A stretch of 64,000 nucleotides of DNA from Aurifilum marmelostoma (GCA_027559495.1 JAMXSV010000021.1:1039635-1103634), one strand, 5' to 3'; positions 25,001-39,112 are shown, numbered from the stretch's first letter. A program made the numbers and translations. The notes: a model not told the origin generated them from the sequence alone.

Positions 25001-26104
25001 GTAATGTTGTTCCAGGTTGTATCGACACGAATGAGTTAACAGTGGAAAATGCAGGGCGACTACATCACAGCGGCTGAGCTCTTTGGGGCACGCGTTGAGC
25101 TCGCCACACCGGCCTCTCAGCGCCAGGTGGCCGCGCTGGCCGAGAAGCTTCCCCATAAAGACGAAGATAAAGCAGGAGAAGGACTGTTGAAGGCGCTCGC
25201 CTCGGACGAGGCCGCCTATCGCAGCAAGGTTCTGGAGAGGCGCGCATCCGTCCTGGACCTCCTCGAGGACTTCCCCAACTGCAAGCTCTCTCTTGCCGAG
25301 TATCTCTCCATGCTGCAACCACTGGCTCCCCGGCAATACTCCATCTCTTCATCGCCACTGGCCTGCCCTCCAGTCACAAATCCTGGTGCCTTTGCCAGCA
25401 GCTCTCCCGAGACGACAACAACAGACAGCGGTGAGAGCAGCACATCTCTCACCTGCTCTATCACCTACGACGTCTTCGATGATGCACCCGCCCTGTCTGG
25501 CAGCGGCCGCGTCTTCCGCGGCGTGGCCAGCACCTACCTCGCAAACCTCCCAGCGGGCTCACTCCTGCGCTGCATCGTCCGCTCGACCAACAATAAGTTT
25601 CGCCTGCCGCAGGACCCAAAGACGCCCGTCGTCTTCATCGCCGCGGGCACGGGAATTGCCCCCATGCGGGCCTTTATCCAGGAGCGGGCGGCCATCGCAA
25701 GTGCGAGGGGTAGTCCCGAAGCCCTAGGTCCTGCGGTGCTTTTCTATGGATGCAGGGATTTCGAGGAGGATTTTCTGTATCGGGAAGAGCTGGCTGGCTG
25801 GGAGGCTGCGGGAGTTGTGGCCCTCAGGGCAGCCTTCTCGAGGAGAGTCCCCCCTGGTGATGGGCATATGAAGACGGCGCATGTGGATGAGGTTCTGTGG
25901 GACTGTAGGGAGGAGCTGAAGAGTCTGTTCAGGCAGGGGGCTCGGATTCTGGTTTGTGGCAGTGCGGCTCGGCTGGGACGGAGTGTGCATGAGGTTTGTG
26001 TGAGGGTGTATCGAGAGGCGCATCCCGAGGTTGACGAGGAGGAGGCAGAGAGGTGGGTCCTGCGGCAGAAGGAGGATCGGTATCTGAGTGACGTCTTTGG
26101 ATGA
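22040..26104 (+). CDS. CYP505: CYP505-family bifunctional cytochrome P450/NADPH-P450 reductase
   Basis: This self-sufficient monooxygenase should hydroxylate fatty acids or related acyl chains near the omega end, like P450foxy and bacterial CYP102. Proposed exons are 22040-22399, 22466-22535, 22632-22669, 22773-23131, 23207-23246, 23308-23350, 23441-23988, 24074-24985 and 25055-26104, giving 1,139 residues. Heme-domain signs: GLFSAHSDE; I-helix AGHETTSGT (about 291-299); ExxR as ETLR (347-350); PFGTGARGCPGR with the heme ligand Cys 429. Reductase signs: FMN domain from LAIFYGGNTGT, FAD motif RQYSISSS, NADPH motifs AAGTGIAP, FYGCR and LVCGS, and an aromatic near the end. All catalytic motifs look intact. 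Intron 5 has an unusual GTGCGC donor. The acceptor at 23440 was chosen because it gives MMYNLLKNP in frame. There is no transmembrane anchor, so the enzyme is probably cytosolic. No biosynthetic partner lies nearby. Confidence 0.95.
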
Positions 26105-29100
26105 GGCATAAGATTTATTTTATACTGTCATTCTTCTGATTCGATGTTGAACAACAGCCTCTGCTCTTGAAGCATGTCGCCCGTGTGCGAGTCGGAAGCA
26201 GCTGTCTTTATCTGACGTTGGTGGTGAGGGTGGACTGGACCAGGAAGCCACTCTACCAGGTCGTTCTTGCTTGTCTTGTCTTGCCCAGTACCCCGAACTA
26301 TGGAAAGAGCCAGACAGGCTGAAGCTATCACGGAAAGGCAGGGTAGGTGCCGAACAGATGCGCCTTCCTCTGCTAAATTCTGCTGTACGAGGAGCCTTTT
26401 GTCTGACGCAAGGAACATACATGGCTTTACTCAGTCTTCGTCCCGCTCACCAATACCCGACACTCGTTGCCAGCCCGCCCTGATCCGCTCCCCCAGTGCC
26501 CCGTGCCGCACCCACTCAGCAGCTTAGTGCGCTGAGGGAGAGCCCGACAACCAAACCGAAGAAGACTACTGATTCAATACAGTACGCTCATGGACGAGCG
26601 ACGAGAGGAGTCAGCGGACCACGATTTCGGGGCCGGTGCCTGAACATCAACTTAATTATCGCGAGTAAGTTGTTTGAGCCGGCGCCCCCGGGGGAAGTGG
26701 GCTTCTGTTTCTCTTCTGAATTAGAGGGCATGACGATATGGAAGATTGCTGCTGTGGATTTGATAGAGGGTATCGTATACATCCTGTGATTCTTCTTGTT
26801 GTTGTTTTATCCATGCGATTCCTTTTATTTTCCTTCCCCAATTGTATCATATAAATATATACGAAGCAAGGACGGGACAGAAAGGACGAACTCAATAATA
26901 ACCAGGATTCTGCGACGAACTTTAATCCTGTTCGTCTTGTCTCTTGTGGATCTGATCGACGTAGCACATGTCAACCATTTCGCCTCCTTAACTGTGATCA
27001 TAATGAGAAAGACGAAAGAGACAAAGAGAGCGAGGTGTCATGACTCAATTAAAGTGGCCGTTTACTTGTATTTCACAGCCTCATCTCGAACCGCGAGGTC
27101 CCGAGCAGCCGGCACCTCCGATCTGCTATGTCCACGTCGAGATGTTAAAGTGAGCAGCACTTTATGCTTGTGTTTTCTTTGTCCTTTTTCCTTCGGCCTA
27201 CCTATGCCCGGATAAACTTCGAGTCTGCCATCTTGAGTAGGGAATTATATCATTTGTTTTATCCTATTGCAGCGGTGCTTTTTGAGGCTTGATTGATGGG
27301 ATGGACTGGTCCTTTTTCGTAGCTGCGATGACCCTGCCAATCTGTCTTTGGGCGTCAAGATACGAAACTACCACAGTACACGACTTCTCTGATTTAGAGA
27401 TGAGGCGGAGGGTCCCCTTTGCCTCTTCTATCCCTCATGCATTTGTGAAAAAGGCAGGAACTGGATCATCCACCAAGACCTATGTTAATGACCAGACAAA
27501 TGATGCAGCTATTGATCAGATTGATCGTGTCTACTCTCAACGATCTGGGTATGCCGTATATCCGCCAGACCGCCTGTGCGCAACGATTTCTTGTTATACA
27601 CACTGTCTAGTCCCTCCCAAACGGCAGGTATTGCATCGTGGTTCAGTACTGTACGGGTTACTGTGTGTAATCTGTAGTTGGATGGATACAAAGAGTGGAT
27701 GGTTCGGAATGGTTGGGCCGCAGGTGTCCTGTGCGAGGAGGCAACACCGCCCCAAAGCCATGTGCTGTAATCGCATGTGGTGCACGCTATGATGGTGCGG
27801 TAAGGTGCCGCGCCCAAAAGTGGACCGGTGGATCCTATTCTGTTCGATTCGTGCTTTTGGGCTGAGGATGAACGAGATGGAGCCCTCCAATGTCTCGTAG
27901 AACCCACCCGCCCGCTCGGAATTCTTCTCGAAGCCGTGTATCCTTTCCCAACCCCCCCCTGGTGTGTTTCGCACGGGTCAGTATGTGGGCATGTTTTGTT
28001 GTTCAGCTCAGCAACAGTCCTGTGGCGAAAGCATATGCAAATTATTAATGAATTCTAGAGTTGTTGTGTGTGTGTGTGTGTGTGTCTTGTGGTATCATGA
28101 GTAGTGGCGTTGAACCTGTTTTTTTCTTTTTCTCTTCTTTTTTGGCTCATGCATGTGCATGGTATTGAGTGCCATTGCAGATCAGCACCTGCATGCAAGA
28201 GGGAGGGAGAGCGTTGCATTTCTTATCAATTCCCACTTGCCCCTCTCGACTCAACAAAAAAATGGGAATGCAACCTTTTCTGATAACTGTTTATCGTCTA
28301 TTGTGTTCCGTAGCCTGTGCTGTCATTGTGTGCGAGCTGAATACTATGGACTATGGCCACACACGAGTATGCAACAATGATATCAAAAACAACATTGCTT
28401 CCTTTCCCCCCCCTCTCTGCGTTTATGTCCCGAGTTTTGTCACTTGCTTGATTGGATACGAACTTGTGACGAACAGACAATCCCCCCTGATTTGGGCGTG
28501 GCGTTGAATGAGAATATTTTAGGTTGAAACTACAGCAGCGCCTTTTGCGGGAGCCTTTCCCACCCAGGCTCAGTACCTACGCAGGGGCCTTGCCCACTGT
28601 CCACTATCAGCTGTCAAGAGCTCCCTCCTTTCTCTGTCCCATCTTCTCATCTCGTCTCTCCTCGGTCGTCTTTCTCTCCTTTTTTTTCTTATTTTCTTTT
28701 CTTTTTTTTTTTTTTTTTATTTAATTTTTTTCCCTTCCAAAAAAACCTATGTATTATTCGTTATCCTCTGTATAGCATGTATATGTTTGTAATGACTTCA
28801 GGTCTGGATCAAAGGACATCATACGACTGCCTGTAGGAGTAAGTACTAGGTACCAGTGGGTGTAGAGGACCCACACGCACACACTGGCTGCTGAAGGCGC
28901 CTCCGAGCAATGCAGCAGCACTGCAGATTTCCCTGGGGGGAGGGGGGGTGAGAGGCTAAGGCAACCCACATGCGATCCCTCTTGTTTCCTAAGCCCTTCT
29001 GGCGGCCCTCTATTTACTATGTACTACGGACATTTTAGTGGTACAGCAGGTCTCCATGGCACCCACCCATCCACCTCATCCCTACCTCCTGGCGCCCGGA

Positions 29101-30019
29101 AACTAGAGACGACCACCACTAACTGCTGCACTTAAACTGCTGCTGCCACTAATTACCTGTTTTACTACGTCTTCAGTCCAGATCCCATTTCCTCTCACCC
29201 CTCCTCTTGGACGTCGTGAGGTTGCTTTTTCCCTGCATCATCTTTCATCATCCTATCAATCCTACCCTGGCGTGCGAGGTACTCGAATCTGTCCTTGTTA
29301 CCTCTCGCTTAATCCTGCAGCTGCGACCATCGCAGGATTTCGTTTCCCTCCCGATTGCCTAGAGCGAACAAGCGAGCGAGCGAGCCAGCGAGGCCATAGC
29401 CACGACCTGCATGCCGTCCGTTCCCCTACCTGCTTCCTCACTAGCCCCCCGCAGCCGCAACTGAGACCAGTGACGGAATTCCCAACACACTCTCCAGCGA
29501 GTAGGCATCTGCCCGCCGAACAACCTCGTCCTCCTCACGCTTTCCTGCTGGCCAGACGTTTCCAACAAATCTCTCTCTCCCCCCCCCTCCCACTCTGTCG
29601 CTCGCTCTCACCTCTACCTCAACAGACCCTCAGTTCAGACAAGACGGCCCGGTGGCTGGGGACATGAGAATTTGGTCGACACTACCGCCTGGGTCTCGTA
29701 TACAGCCATCGGCAAAGAGCGAGTGTGGACGAGGTCAATCGATCCCCTGAAACCTGATACGGCCGATTTTATGCCAGGCTGATTGGGATCGCCTGGCATC
29801 CCCGAGGAGGAGGAAGAACAAGGCCCATCAGCCTGCCTGCCTGCCTGCCTGTCAGTTGATCTGGTTTGCAGCGCGCTCGTGTTTTTTGGTTTCTTCCTTC
29901 GTCTTCTTCAGCAACAGCAGAGCAACTGCACCCTCCTCCTCACCATCACAAGGAACCTTGGAATCATTCAGCTGCTTCTAGGCGCCTCTCATGACGTGAC
30001 ATACCCACATGGTCATGAG
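26105..30019. other. 3.9-kb spacer between CYP505 and the DUF1765 gene
   Basis: This is the CYP505 3' region and the promoter and leader of the DUF1765 gene. It holds a (TG)11 tract at 28064-28085 and a T-rich run at 28680-28735. A frame of 167 codons at 27289-27792 and several shorter ones resemble no family and have mixed codon use. The frame of the next gene stays open upstream of its ATG back to 29783, but without another ATG. No gene seen. Confidence 0.6.
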
Positions 30020-33000
30020 ATGAATGGTTCAGCAGTGACGATGGCCGCCCCGGCTGTCCACCGCTCCCAGTCCTCGCCAGATCTCTTTCTAGACGCACCC
30101 TCACTGACAAAGTCCGCGCTGGACCCCAGCGCGCCCATCGACCTCAGCCGTCTCGTCAACTCCCCGCAAAAGATCAGGAAGAAAAGAAAGGAGGACAAGG
30201 AGGAGAAGAAGAATAATCAGAGAAAAGAGGACGATAACGACGAATACAAGGAGGAGCGGCCGTCCGGGAGCGCACCGCTCCCGCCACAACCTACCGTTGT
30301 AGTGCCCAGCTTCGATTTTGGCGCAGGCATCGAGACGAGCCTTCCCATCGAGACGGAGCTGTCTAAGGTCGAGGTCGAGGTCACCCCGGCTCCCCCAGAG
30401 CCGGCGAGCGCGAGGCCGAAGCTCCCCCCCGAGCCTATGGCCGTGCCCCAGGCCCCCGCCAACAAGCGCCGGTCCAGGTCGATCGTGGGCCGCCCCAAGT
30501 CATGGCTGGCCAGCAAGTCCGCCTCTGCCTCGTCTTCATCAGACGCCTCGTCGGAACACAAAGATAAGGCCGCTGTTCCCGCCGTCCCTGCCGTCCCCGC
30601 CCTAAAGAAGGACAAAAAGGCGGTAGCGCCAGCGCCAGGCGACGACAGCGGCGAGAGGGACACTGCAAGGAATAATGAGGACGCACCTTCGTCACGCAGG
30701 CGTCTGACCGCCAGGGACCGCTCATCCTCGTTTCGGTCTTCCTCGTTTGCCGAATTTGCCAAGAAGTCGTGGATCTCGTCCTCCCGATCGCCATCCCCCA
30801 CAAGAGACAGGGAGCGGAGGAGAGGAGGAGGAGGAGGAGGAGAAGCAGAAGTCACGATGGCGAGCAGCGGTGAGAACGCCAAGAAGAAGGGTGCGGCCGA
30901 GGGCGATGCTGTCTCCCCGGTCAAGGACACCTCTCGCCTGTCACCACACAAGCTCACCAGGAGGAGGGCCACCTCGACCAGTCCCGGCGAGGGCGACAAG
31001 CCCAAGGCCGAGCTGGCCGAGACCCCCAGCGGCACCAGCAGGGCACTCAACCGGGCCAGCGGCTACTTTGGCAAGATCAAACAGCAGAAGCCACCTCGTG
31101 TGCCGCCGTTAGCAAAGGCCGCCGCCGCTGCCAGTCTCGCCGTGCCACCACTTCCAGGATCGTCATCCACAAAGAGCGACGCCGTCTCACCAGCTGCGGA
31201 CGGTGCCGTCAACCCTCGCCTCTCGTCGCAGACCAACCTCTCGGCCACCTCGGATGCGGGCAGTGGTGGTACAGGTAGCACCGCCATCACGGAGCCGTCG
31301 CAGACCGCTGCCGAGAACCTGTCCTCCCAGCAGCAAAAGTCCCAGCCGCAGCGCGACCCCCTCTGGTCCACCTTTAGGAGGCTCGACTCCGAGTACGCCA
31401 TCTTCCTCACCAAGGCCACCACCGCCCAGAGGATCCTCATCGCTAGGAACACCCTGATACCTTTTCTGCGAAACCACGGCGGCCAGAGCGTTGCGCTGTC
31501 TCCCGAAGATGTCGACCGCCGCGCCACCATCCTGCACAAGTGGTGGAACGGACTACTTGGGCTGCTTGAGGGGGTGGGATCCAGGAGCGGCGGCGGCGGC
31601 GGCGGCGTCGACGGTGGTCCAGCCAAGACCTTCTCGGCAATTCACGCCAACAACACCGCCACAGGTCTTGCCCCCGTGTCGGGAGTGGACCGCCCTGGCC
31701 TCCTCGAGCTCATCACGTACATCATGATGCGGCCAGAGTGGAGGATGTGTACGCCCTACTTCCGCCCTCTCAAGGACAAGCAACCGACAGCAGAGACCGT
31801 CGCCCGTGACCGCGCCCAGGCTAGGGAGTCCACCGAGTGCATAGTCGAGTCTGCCGAGCACAACGTGAGGACCATGTTTGTCAACAACCTCTTGACCCAG
31901 ATGGCCATCGTGGTCGACAGGATGTCTGGCAGGCATGCGCCCTCCTCCCTCGTCACCTTCTGTGGCAAGGCCTGCGCCTACGCCTTCTTCTTTGTGCCTG
32001 GTATCGCTGAGGTTCTGGCTAGGCTCTGGGGCCTCACCCCCGACCTGCTGAGGCGGGTGGCAGACGAGTTCGGCCTGCCCAAGAGGAGCAAGACCGGGAG
32101 CGAGGATGTTGTGTCCTTGTTCCCGCCCAACCTGCAGAAGCTGGGCTGGACGTCGGTCAAGACCATGATCGACAACCTGCGCCTGACGACGAAGCTGTCC
32201 CTTGTTGCTGCCAACATCCAGTGGCACGGGCCCTGGATCTCGAGGTGGCGCGGCGGTGACTCCGACCTCTTCTTCATCTTCTGCAAGTACTACTACATCC
32301 TTGCGGACGACTTCATGCCGGCCGACTTCCCGCTGTCTGACAAGGCCAGGGCGCCGGGCTTTGCCCTGATCCACGCCCAGCTCCTGAGCGTGCTCGATAC
32401 CACCATCCACCACCGCCAGGCTGCCTTTGAGAACATGATGGCCCCGACCATCCTGGACCCGGCCAACGGCGCAGACGCCATGGCTGCAGCCCTGGCACAG
32501 CTGCCTCCGAGTAATCTGCTGCGGGGCATGGACGAGAACCGACTCATCGTCCTCCTCAAGGACATGTTGGCAGAGAACGCGGTTGGGGGCCTGACAGCCG
32601 GTGCGAGGGAGACGTTTGCCATTGGGTTCATGTCGATATTGAAGGCGGCCACCAAGAAGACGCCCCTCTTCAGGCAGGCTCCGGTTCTCATGCTGATGGA
32701 CTTCTTTCACGAGGTGCTCCTGGCGTTCGACGCCTATGCTGGCTACACGGACCCGGAGTGTAAGGATCGACAGCTGCAGCTGCGAGACCACGTCGACTGG
32801 GCCTTCTGGCTGGATGTCTGCCACATGATCCTGTTCGAGTCCAACAGCACTATGTCGGAGATTCGCGTCCTGTCGTTCATCTTCTCGGCATGGGACATCC
32901 TGACGGCGGACGCTGCCCGGAAGGAGAAGCTCTGCATCGGGTGGCTGCTCTCAGAAGAGGTCTTTGACAAGTTTTTCAACAACTACACACCCATGGTTCG

Positions 33001-34427
33001 AGCCTACTTCATGCGCCTGCTGTGCTGGAGAATCTGCCGCGACCAGGGCAGCCACAACGAGCTAGACATGTAAGTGCTTTCGCCCCCCCCTTTTTTTTTC
33101 TCCTCCTGTTTGCTTCTCCCTCTATTTCCTTCCTAATGCGGATTTTTGCTGATCTTGTGTGTCCTATAGGAAAATCTTCAACACTGTGGCCGACCGGCTC
33201 AGACAGGCATGGTCTCACTATCTCTGGCTGAAGCAAGCCGCCGATGCTGCGGGCAAGATGCCCCCTTCTACTGCGCCTTGCCACCCTCAGCCGGGCAAGA
33301 GGTTCATGATTATCCGCATTGAAGTGCCTCCTCCACATACTGGTCTGCTGCAGACAGGCTTCGACATCATGAACAGCGCGGTGGGTGGCTACGAGCTCAG
33401 TGCTGCTGAGTCTGGGCAGACCGAGAGCAGTGGCGGCGATCCGCCCGCTGCACAGGCGGACCCGACCAACAAGAAGAGGTGGTCGATACTGGGTAGGATG
33501 CTGAGCTTCACCTCTTCCACCGGGCCGGGGGGTCCCGCGGCTGCAGAGGCTTCCAAACGGAACAGCAACAACAACAGCCAGAGCAATGACCTGGAGGCGG
33601 TACGGCGGGAGACGGCTGCTGAGCGGTCCAGACCTCCGCCGCCGCCCAAGGGCTCGTCCAGCTCCGGCGAGTCAGATGCCTCATCGACTGGATCAGCTCC
33701 TGTCTACGACACGGCCCAGTTCGTCTTCAAGTTCACCCTCGGCTCCCTTCCTTGGAACCCGAGTCTGGACATGATCAACGCCGCGTCCACCATGCTGTCG
33801 ACGCTCCCTCGTGAGCGACCTCTGTCGCGACCACGCCTCCCAGCCCCCGCGCAGGCAAGAGTAAGCGCGCGTGCGGCCTCGTCGGGCTCACGAGACGATA
33901 GCCCTCCCCCTCCGTCGCCAGGGATGCCTCCTCCCGAGAGAATGTATTCTGGCACGTCTCAGGGGGGCCTCATCAGCGGTGCACGCAACGCCACACCTCT
34001 CGAGGACGGAGAGACGGCTGAGGCAGATATCACCCCTACGGCGCAAAAGAGCAGCGACTTTTCCGGCTTCAATTTCAACTTGCCCGAGATCCAGCGCGTA
34101 ACGAGTATCGAGACTATCGATGTCTCTATCACAAGCCCAGCGCCAGACAACAACTCAGTAGCCTCCTCGTCCTCTGAGAAAGGCAGCGGGCGCTTGGAAG
34201 TTCCTCGAGGCCGGACCGAAGCCGAGCGTCAGGTCGTCCAGCCCATCCAGCCGGTGGGCATCTTCAAGGAGCGAGCCACGTACTCGGGGCGCGCACTGGC
34301 GGAGTGGAGCATCGTTGTGCATGAGTGCAACTCTTTCATCGACCGGCGGCGCGACGAGGGCGTCTGCGGGCTCAAGGAGGTCGAAGTACCGAGCCTTGGC
34401 GTCGAGAACCTGCGCAGGATGGGCTAG
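30020..34427 (+). CDS. DUF1765/UPF0592-type large fungal protein
   Basis: The family is uncharacterised and the function is unknown. Exons are 30020-33069 and 33170-34427, and the 100-nt intron has GTAAGT and TAG ends and splits a Met codon. The product has 1,435 residues. The ATG at 30020 is the first in a frame that is open upstream. The N-terminal 440 residues are low-complexity: a Lys/Glu-rich stretch, then Ser/Arg-rich segments including RRSRSIVGRPKSW and FAEFAKKSWISSSRSPSPT. The conserved core (about 448-1,060) begins DPLWSTFRRLDSEYAIFL and includes ILHKWWNGLL, RPEWRMCTPYFRPL, HNVRTMFVNNLLTQM, VTFCGKACAYAFFF, WHGPWISRW and DLFFIFCKYYYILADDFMP. I recall this pattern from fungal DUF1765 proteins (UPF0592 in fission yeast). 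The second exon begins with KIFNTVADRL and then becomes Ser/Pro-rich. The assignment rests on memory of the family, not a search. Confidence 0.85.
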
Positions 34428-37400
34428 AGGCCTACCGTGCGGCGAAACGCACATGTTGCTCTGCCGAGGCAGAGATTGTCCACCAGCGAATACCACCATT
34501 CACACATTGATGTGCGGCAGCATGGCGGCATCTCGAGTGTGATCGGATGGATCGTACCCTTTGTGAATAGTGAAGACCATGACCGCAAGCCACTCCATCG
34601 ATGGGTTGCGGGAGCGCCCTCATCAGCGTGCGAGCCAGCTCACGAGGAGGCGACCACAGACGAACGATCCGAGACCGAAAACTGAAGACGAGATACTAGG
34701 GAGGAAACGTCAGCGCCTCTCAAGTACAGTCCTTTTCTTTCCTTTTTTTTTTTCCCCTTCCATTTCTTGTCTGTTGGCGACGCAGCGGCTTTCCTCAACC
34801 GTCAGGATCGCATTATATCTTCCTCCTTGTTCCGCACTTTATCTCTTTGTTTTTTGCATGTACACGTTTGCATTTCCAACGGTCCTTTCTGCACAGTCGG
34901 ACATGATCGCATTGGTTTCCATGATACCATGCTGCCGAATACGTTTTCCTGCATTGTTTGGCGTTCATCAGGCGTCCCTGTTCCTCCTTGTTGCCCTTTT
35001 TTCCCGGTTGGGATCGGTACATGGTCAAGGGGCACGGAATATATATATCTATTCTTTTCTTCATCATCTTAGAAGGGCAGGCACTCAATTGACTTTGGGT
35101 TTTCTTTGCGCATCGATCAACTCACAGAACAACATTGAGCATTATCAGACTAGTCATCTTCTTCTTTTCATTTCTCCTTCCTTGATCCTGCCGAGGTCTT
35201 TTACGCCAAGCTCCGTGAGAGCATTTTAGATTGTTACTATGGGAAGGAATTGTCTCTTGTACAGATAGGACAAAGGAGAGGGGAGGTCTGTTTTTAGCAT
35301 CTTGGGGTCATGGGCTCTTCTCCATTTTTCACGTTCACTTGTGCTAGAAAATCTCTGCCATGAATACAAGAATCATCCACCGGCCTCGACTTGACTGCTA
35401 CAGATTGATGATGGTCCAAGGAAGTTCAAAAGATCTCGCTGTCTATACTTCCGGCCGGCTCTGTGACAACCCGGATCTTGGTAGATGAACGCAGACAGAT
35501 CAACAGGGAAGATTTATCGCCTTCCTTGGATCGGCGACAGGGCTGAGTGGGGGATAGGTAGCGGTAGTAACAGCACACAAACGACACCCCAAGGCTGCGC
35601 CCAAGCCGTGCGGATACACGTGCATTGTGGTAGGTGGTACAATGAGATATGCATGGCGCCATGACTACATCCCCCTATTCCGGCCGATTCGGCGTATACA
35701 CGTATTAAGACTCGCCATCGGTTGATGATCTCTCTCTCCCCCTCCCTCCCTCTCTTTCTATTTTTCCCACTGCCCACTGTTTCCCGAAATCTTGTTGTGT
35801 TCGGGGTGGCCGGGTTTTGTGTCTTTTGGATTAGAGAGGGATGACTGGCTGGTCGGTTGGCTGGCTGAATGCAGAGTTTAACCTTGGGGCAAGGTACCTT
35901 GGGGAGGGGAAAAAAAGAGAGGCCTGTATGGACGAGTGAACGAACACGGCGAGAAAATTGTTCTATTCGTAGGCTTGGGCGCCCATCGTTTTGGTCTGAT
36001 GGGGTGGCTCCTGGCAACCCAGCGTCTCCCGACCCCCCTTTTCATTCACTCCTTCGTTCCCTCCCCTTTTCCGTTTCTCATCGGCCTGTGACTGGCGAAA
36101 GCAGAGGAGGGAACAAAATGGGACAAAATACGATTACGTGTTGGCTTGTGTCTCAGAGCCCAGCCCCCCTCGGGCCCGAGAGACAGCAGGAGGAGGAGGA
36201 TGACGGGCGGCGATGACGATGGTGGTGGTGGTGGTGTGGCTGAGACAAGGAAGGGCTTTAGACCTGGTTTTCGTTGCCCTATCTCAGCCGTGGACGGATG
36301 GGCAAGAATAGGTCAGAGGCCAAAACAAGGGTTGCTTTGCCACTATATAGTATGTACATTTGGGAATTTTTTTTTACCTTTTCCCATGTGGACGCGGCAG
36401 AGACGGGGCGATCCGTGCCGGGTAAGTAGTTTGGCATTCCAGAGGGAGAAGAGGGGATGATGAGCGGGATCGAGTGTGCGTATGCATTCTTCTTGCCTGT
36501 TCTTTCCTTACGTCCTCCTGCTTTTTGCTGTAGAGACACATTTCGCTTCTGTTTGGAGTTTTGAGGTCATCTTGACAGAGCTTCACAAACAGAGAGGAAT
36601 TTCGGGTCGGGGGAGGAGGTTGGGTCGTCAGCAGGCGGGAGCGGAGGCGCACGAGTCAGCCGCCAGACAATGATATTCATTGCGGGACGAGAGAAGCCTT
36701 TGATGGGCATTTACCCTGGGAGAAATCCTCTCCAATGATGCACATGGTAGTGATGCTTGATTTCTTGACTTTTTTTTTCTTTCTTCCCTTCCTTTCTTTT
36801 TCGGCCAAATTACCCTCGAATTGATCAGGGAGGGAGAGAGTGTGTGTTGTGTATGGTAGAGAGAGAGAGGGGGATCCCCGCTGATGTTTCAGCCTCGTGA
36901 AGATCAGAGTGCCTGGGTATGTCCCGTCTCGAAGCGGTTAGAAGGGGTTTTGTTTATTGGAAGGGGGAGCCGGCGTCACAGAACACGAGAAGGCCAAGAG
37001 ACTCGTTTCCATAGAGAGAAAGGCTTCTTTGTATTAACGCGATGAGATATACGGCGGCAATTGAGACGGGTTGGAAAACGAGAAGTAACCAGAACTCGCG
37101 CATGCTGACCGCTACAAAGTATGGTACAACAACAACATCAACAGCCCTGTCGGACCTTATTAGGAGGGCGAGTGGTTCATCCGGTCTCGACAGGACCTGA
37201 GGAAATAGAGGAGGCCTACGTGGTTGGTCAGCCCTGGTAGCCGCCCCCCTTCCCCCCCTTCCTTCTCAGCCACCCTCTCTAGCCTCCTCCTCCTTGACCT
37301 GTGTTCTGGTCTGACTGGCTGGAGAGGGACTTTACGAAGTCGCCGACTTGTCGGGGGGAAAAGCAACGGCAGCCCCAGCTAAGCAAGGCAATGTGATCTG

Positions 37401-37467
37401 ATGAGATCACCACCAAACCGAGCGCCGGGTCGTGGAAAGAAGAGACAGACACACATCGCATCGGCCC

Positions 37468-37468
37468 C

Positions 37469-37500
<32 letters not shown>

Positions 37501-37502
37501 CG
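37468..37502. repeat. (CA)n microsatellite, alternating tract
   Basis: About fourteen CA units are flanked by CG and TATCG, giving 35 bases of unbroken pyrimidine-purine alternation. It lies in the spacer upstream of the SUN gene. Confidence 0.9.
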
Positions 37503-39058
37503 GAGGGAAAGAGGGGCCGTTGTGATTGGAGGGCGCGTAATGTGATGACGACTTTGCAGCCTTTTGTCGTCCATCTGTAAGATTTGTCCCCCCCTCCCCC
37601 CCCCCTTGCCCCCGCCCCTTCTCGAGCCTGCTTGGCGCCTTGATGGCCATGGTTCGGTGTAAGGACGTGCGCGCCCACTGTTTTTTTTCCCTTCCTTTCT
37701 TTTTCTGCTATTCTTGTAATTGGGATATAGCTGGTTTGATTTATGATTATGTTAATTGAGGGCCAAGATAACCTAAATTTTAAGGCAAATAGCGTTGTCC
37801 TGCGATAAAAGGGGCAGTGAGAGCCAGAGAGAGTGAGAGGGGGTGTGCCAGGAAACCGGATGGGCGTCGGCGATCGGCCTCTCCAGGATGAAACCTTCCC
37901 TTCGGCGTCGTCCTGAACGCAACGTGACTTTGCTTTGGACCCGCATCGCTGTTTACTGCTTTTCTCTTGAGATTTTGATTCTTGTTGTATAAAAGAAGAA
38001 AAAAAAGAAGGAAAGAAAAGACATAGAGTGTTCTAGCACGCGATTGTCACAATTGTGGCGAGTGCGCCATCTGGAAGGGCATCCAGGCTGGTCGTCGTCA
38101 GCCCGAGCTCGAAGGGCCTGGTGGAGCCGGGCCAGCGGGCGGTGGGCACCCTGGGGAAAGATAGGCGAGGCCATCGCGGAAATGAGGCCGAGGAAGAGAC
38201 TGGGCGCAGGCGCAGCAAAAAGACTAAGAAGATAAAACAAGACCGGCAAGAGGCGGTGAAAGCAAGCAGGTTGGCGAAAGAAAGGAAAAAAAGAAAGAAA
38301 AAAACCAGAGGTGTGTACGTGTCTCGTACTTACCTACAGACTATAACGGGCTAAAATAGAGAGAAACCATGAGAGGAGCAAAAAGAGAGACAGGAGACAG
38401 GCAAAGAGAAAAGGGGAGAGAGGATGATGAGGTCTAGCTGGCGGCGGATCAATCTGAGCCATCACAAAAATAAAAGAAATAAAGCCTCGACTCGAACTCG
38501 ACCGACAAGCCGTGCATATCTGATCGACGCGCATCCCATCTGGGGGCCGGAGAATAAATATATCATAAAAAGATCCTCCGCCCGGGGAGACGCCACAGCG
38601 CTCGAACCTCTATTTTATTCACTGATTGTATTTTCTTTCCATAAGCGTACAGGATTCCCAAGACCAGAGCAGTACCCCAGCGTCATTTGCCACTGCGGGG
38701 AAAGAGCGTAGCGCGGCGGCGGTTGGTGGTGCCATAGTATTTAATATACGAAAATATACGAAAGAGGAGAACCCTCGGGCGCGAACGGCGACGATGACAG
38801 GCACGAGAATGCAAGTAAAGGCGACGCGGGCCAATCCGAGACAGATCATCCCAAATGCAGTAGCCTGTTCATCTCGGCACGAGGGTGATGGGCATTTGGG
38901 TTATTATATAATGACCAGATGTAATTAAATCTATCAATCCACCAGACACCCTGTCAACCCGCAGTAGCAATCGAGATCTCCATACATGATGATGCATGCA
39001 TGCATGCGTGCGTATGACGATCAGGACAGGACATAATAATATGTAAGTCGTTTTACTC

Positions 39059-39067
39059 TGTGTGTGT

Positions 39068-39112
<45 letters not shown>

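Noticed and set aside
22040..26104. CYP505 as part of a secondary-metabolite cluster
   Set aside because: Neighbours are CAF120 and a DUF1765 gene; no synthase, transporter or regulator is present.
27289..27792. Open frame of 167 codons downstream of CYP505
   Set aside because: Codon use differs from all real genes here and no motif is visible. It may be chance.
29783..30019. N-terminal extension of the DUF1765 protein
   Set aside because: The frame is open but has no ATG before 30020, and the sequence looks like leader DNA.
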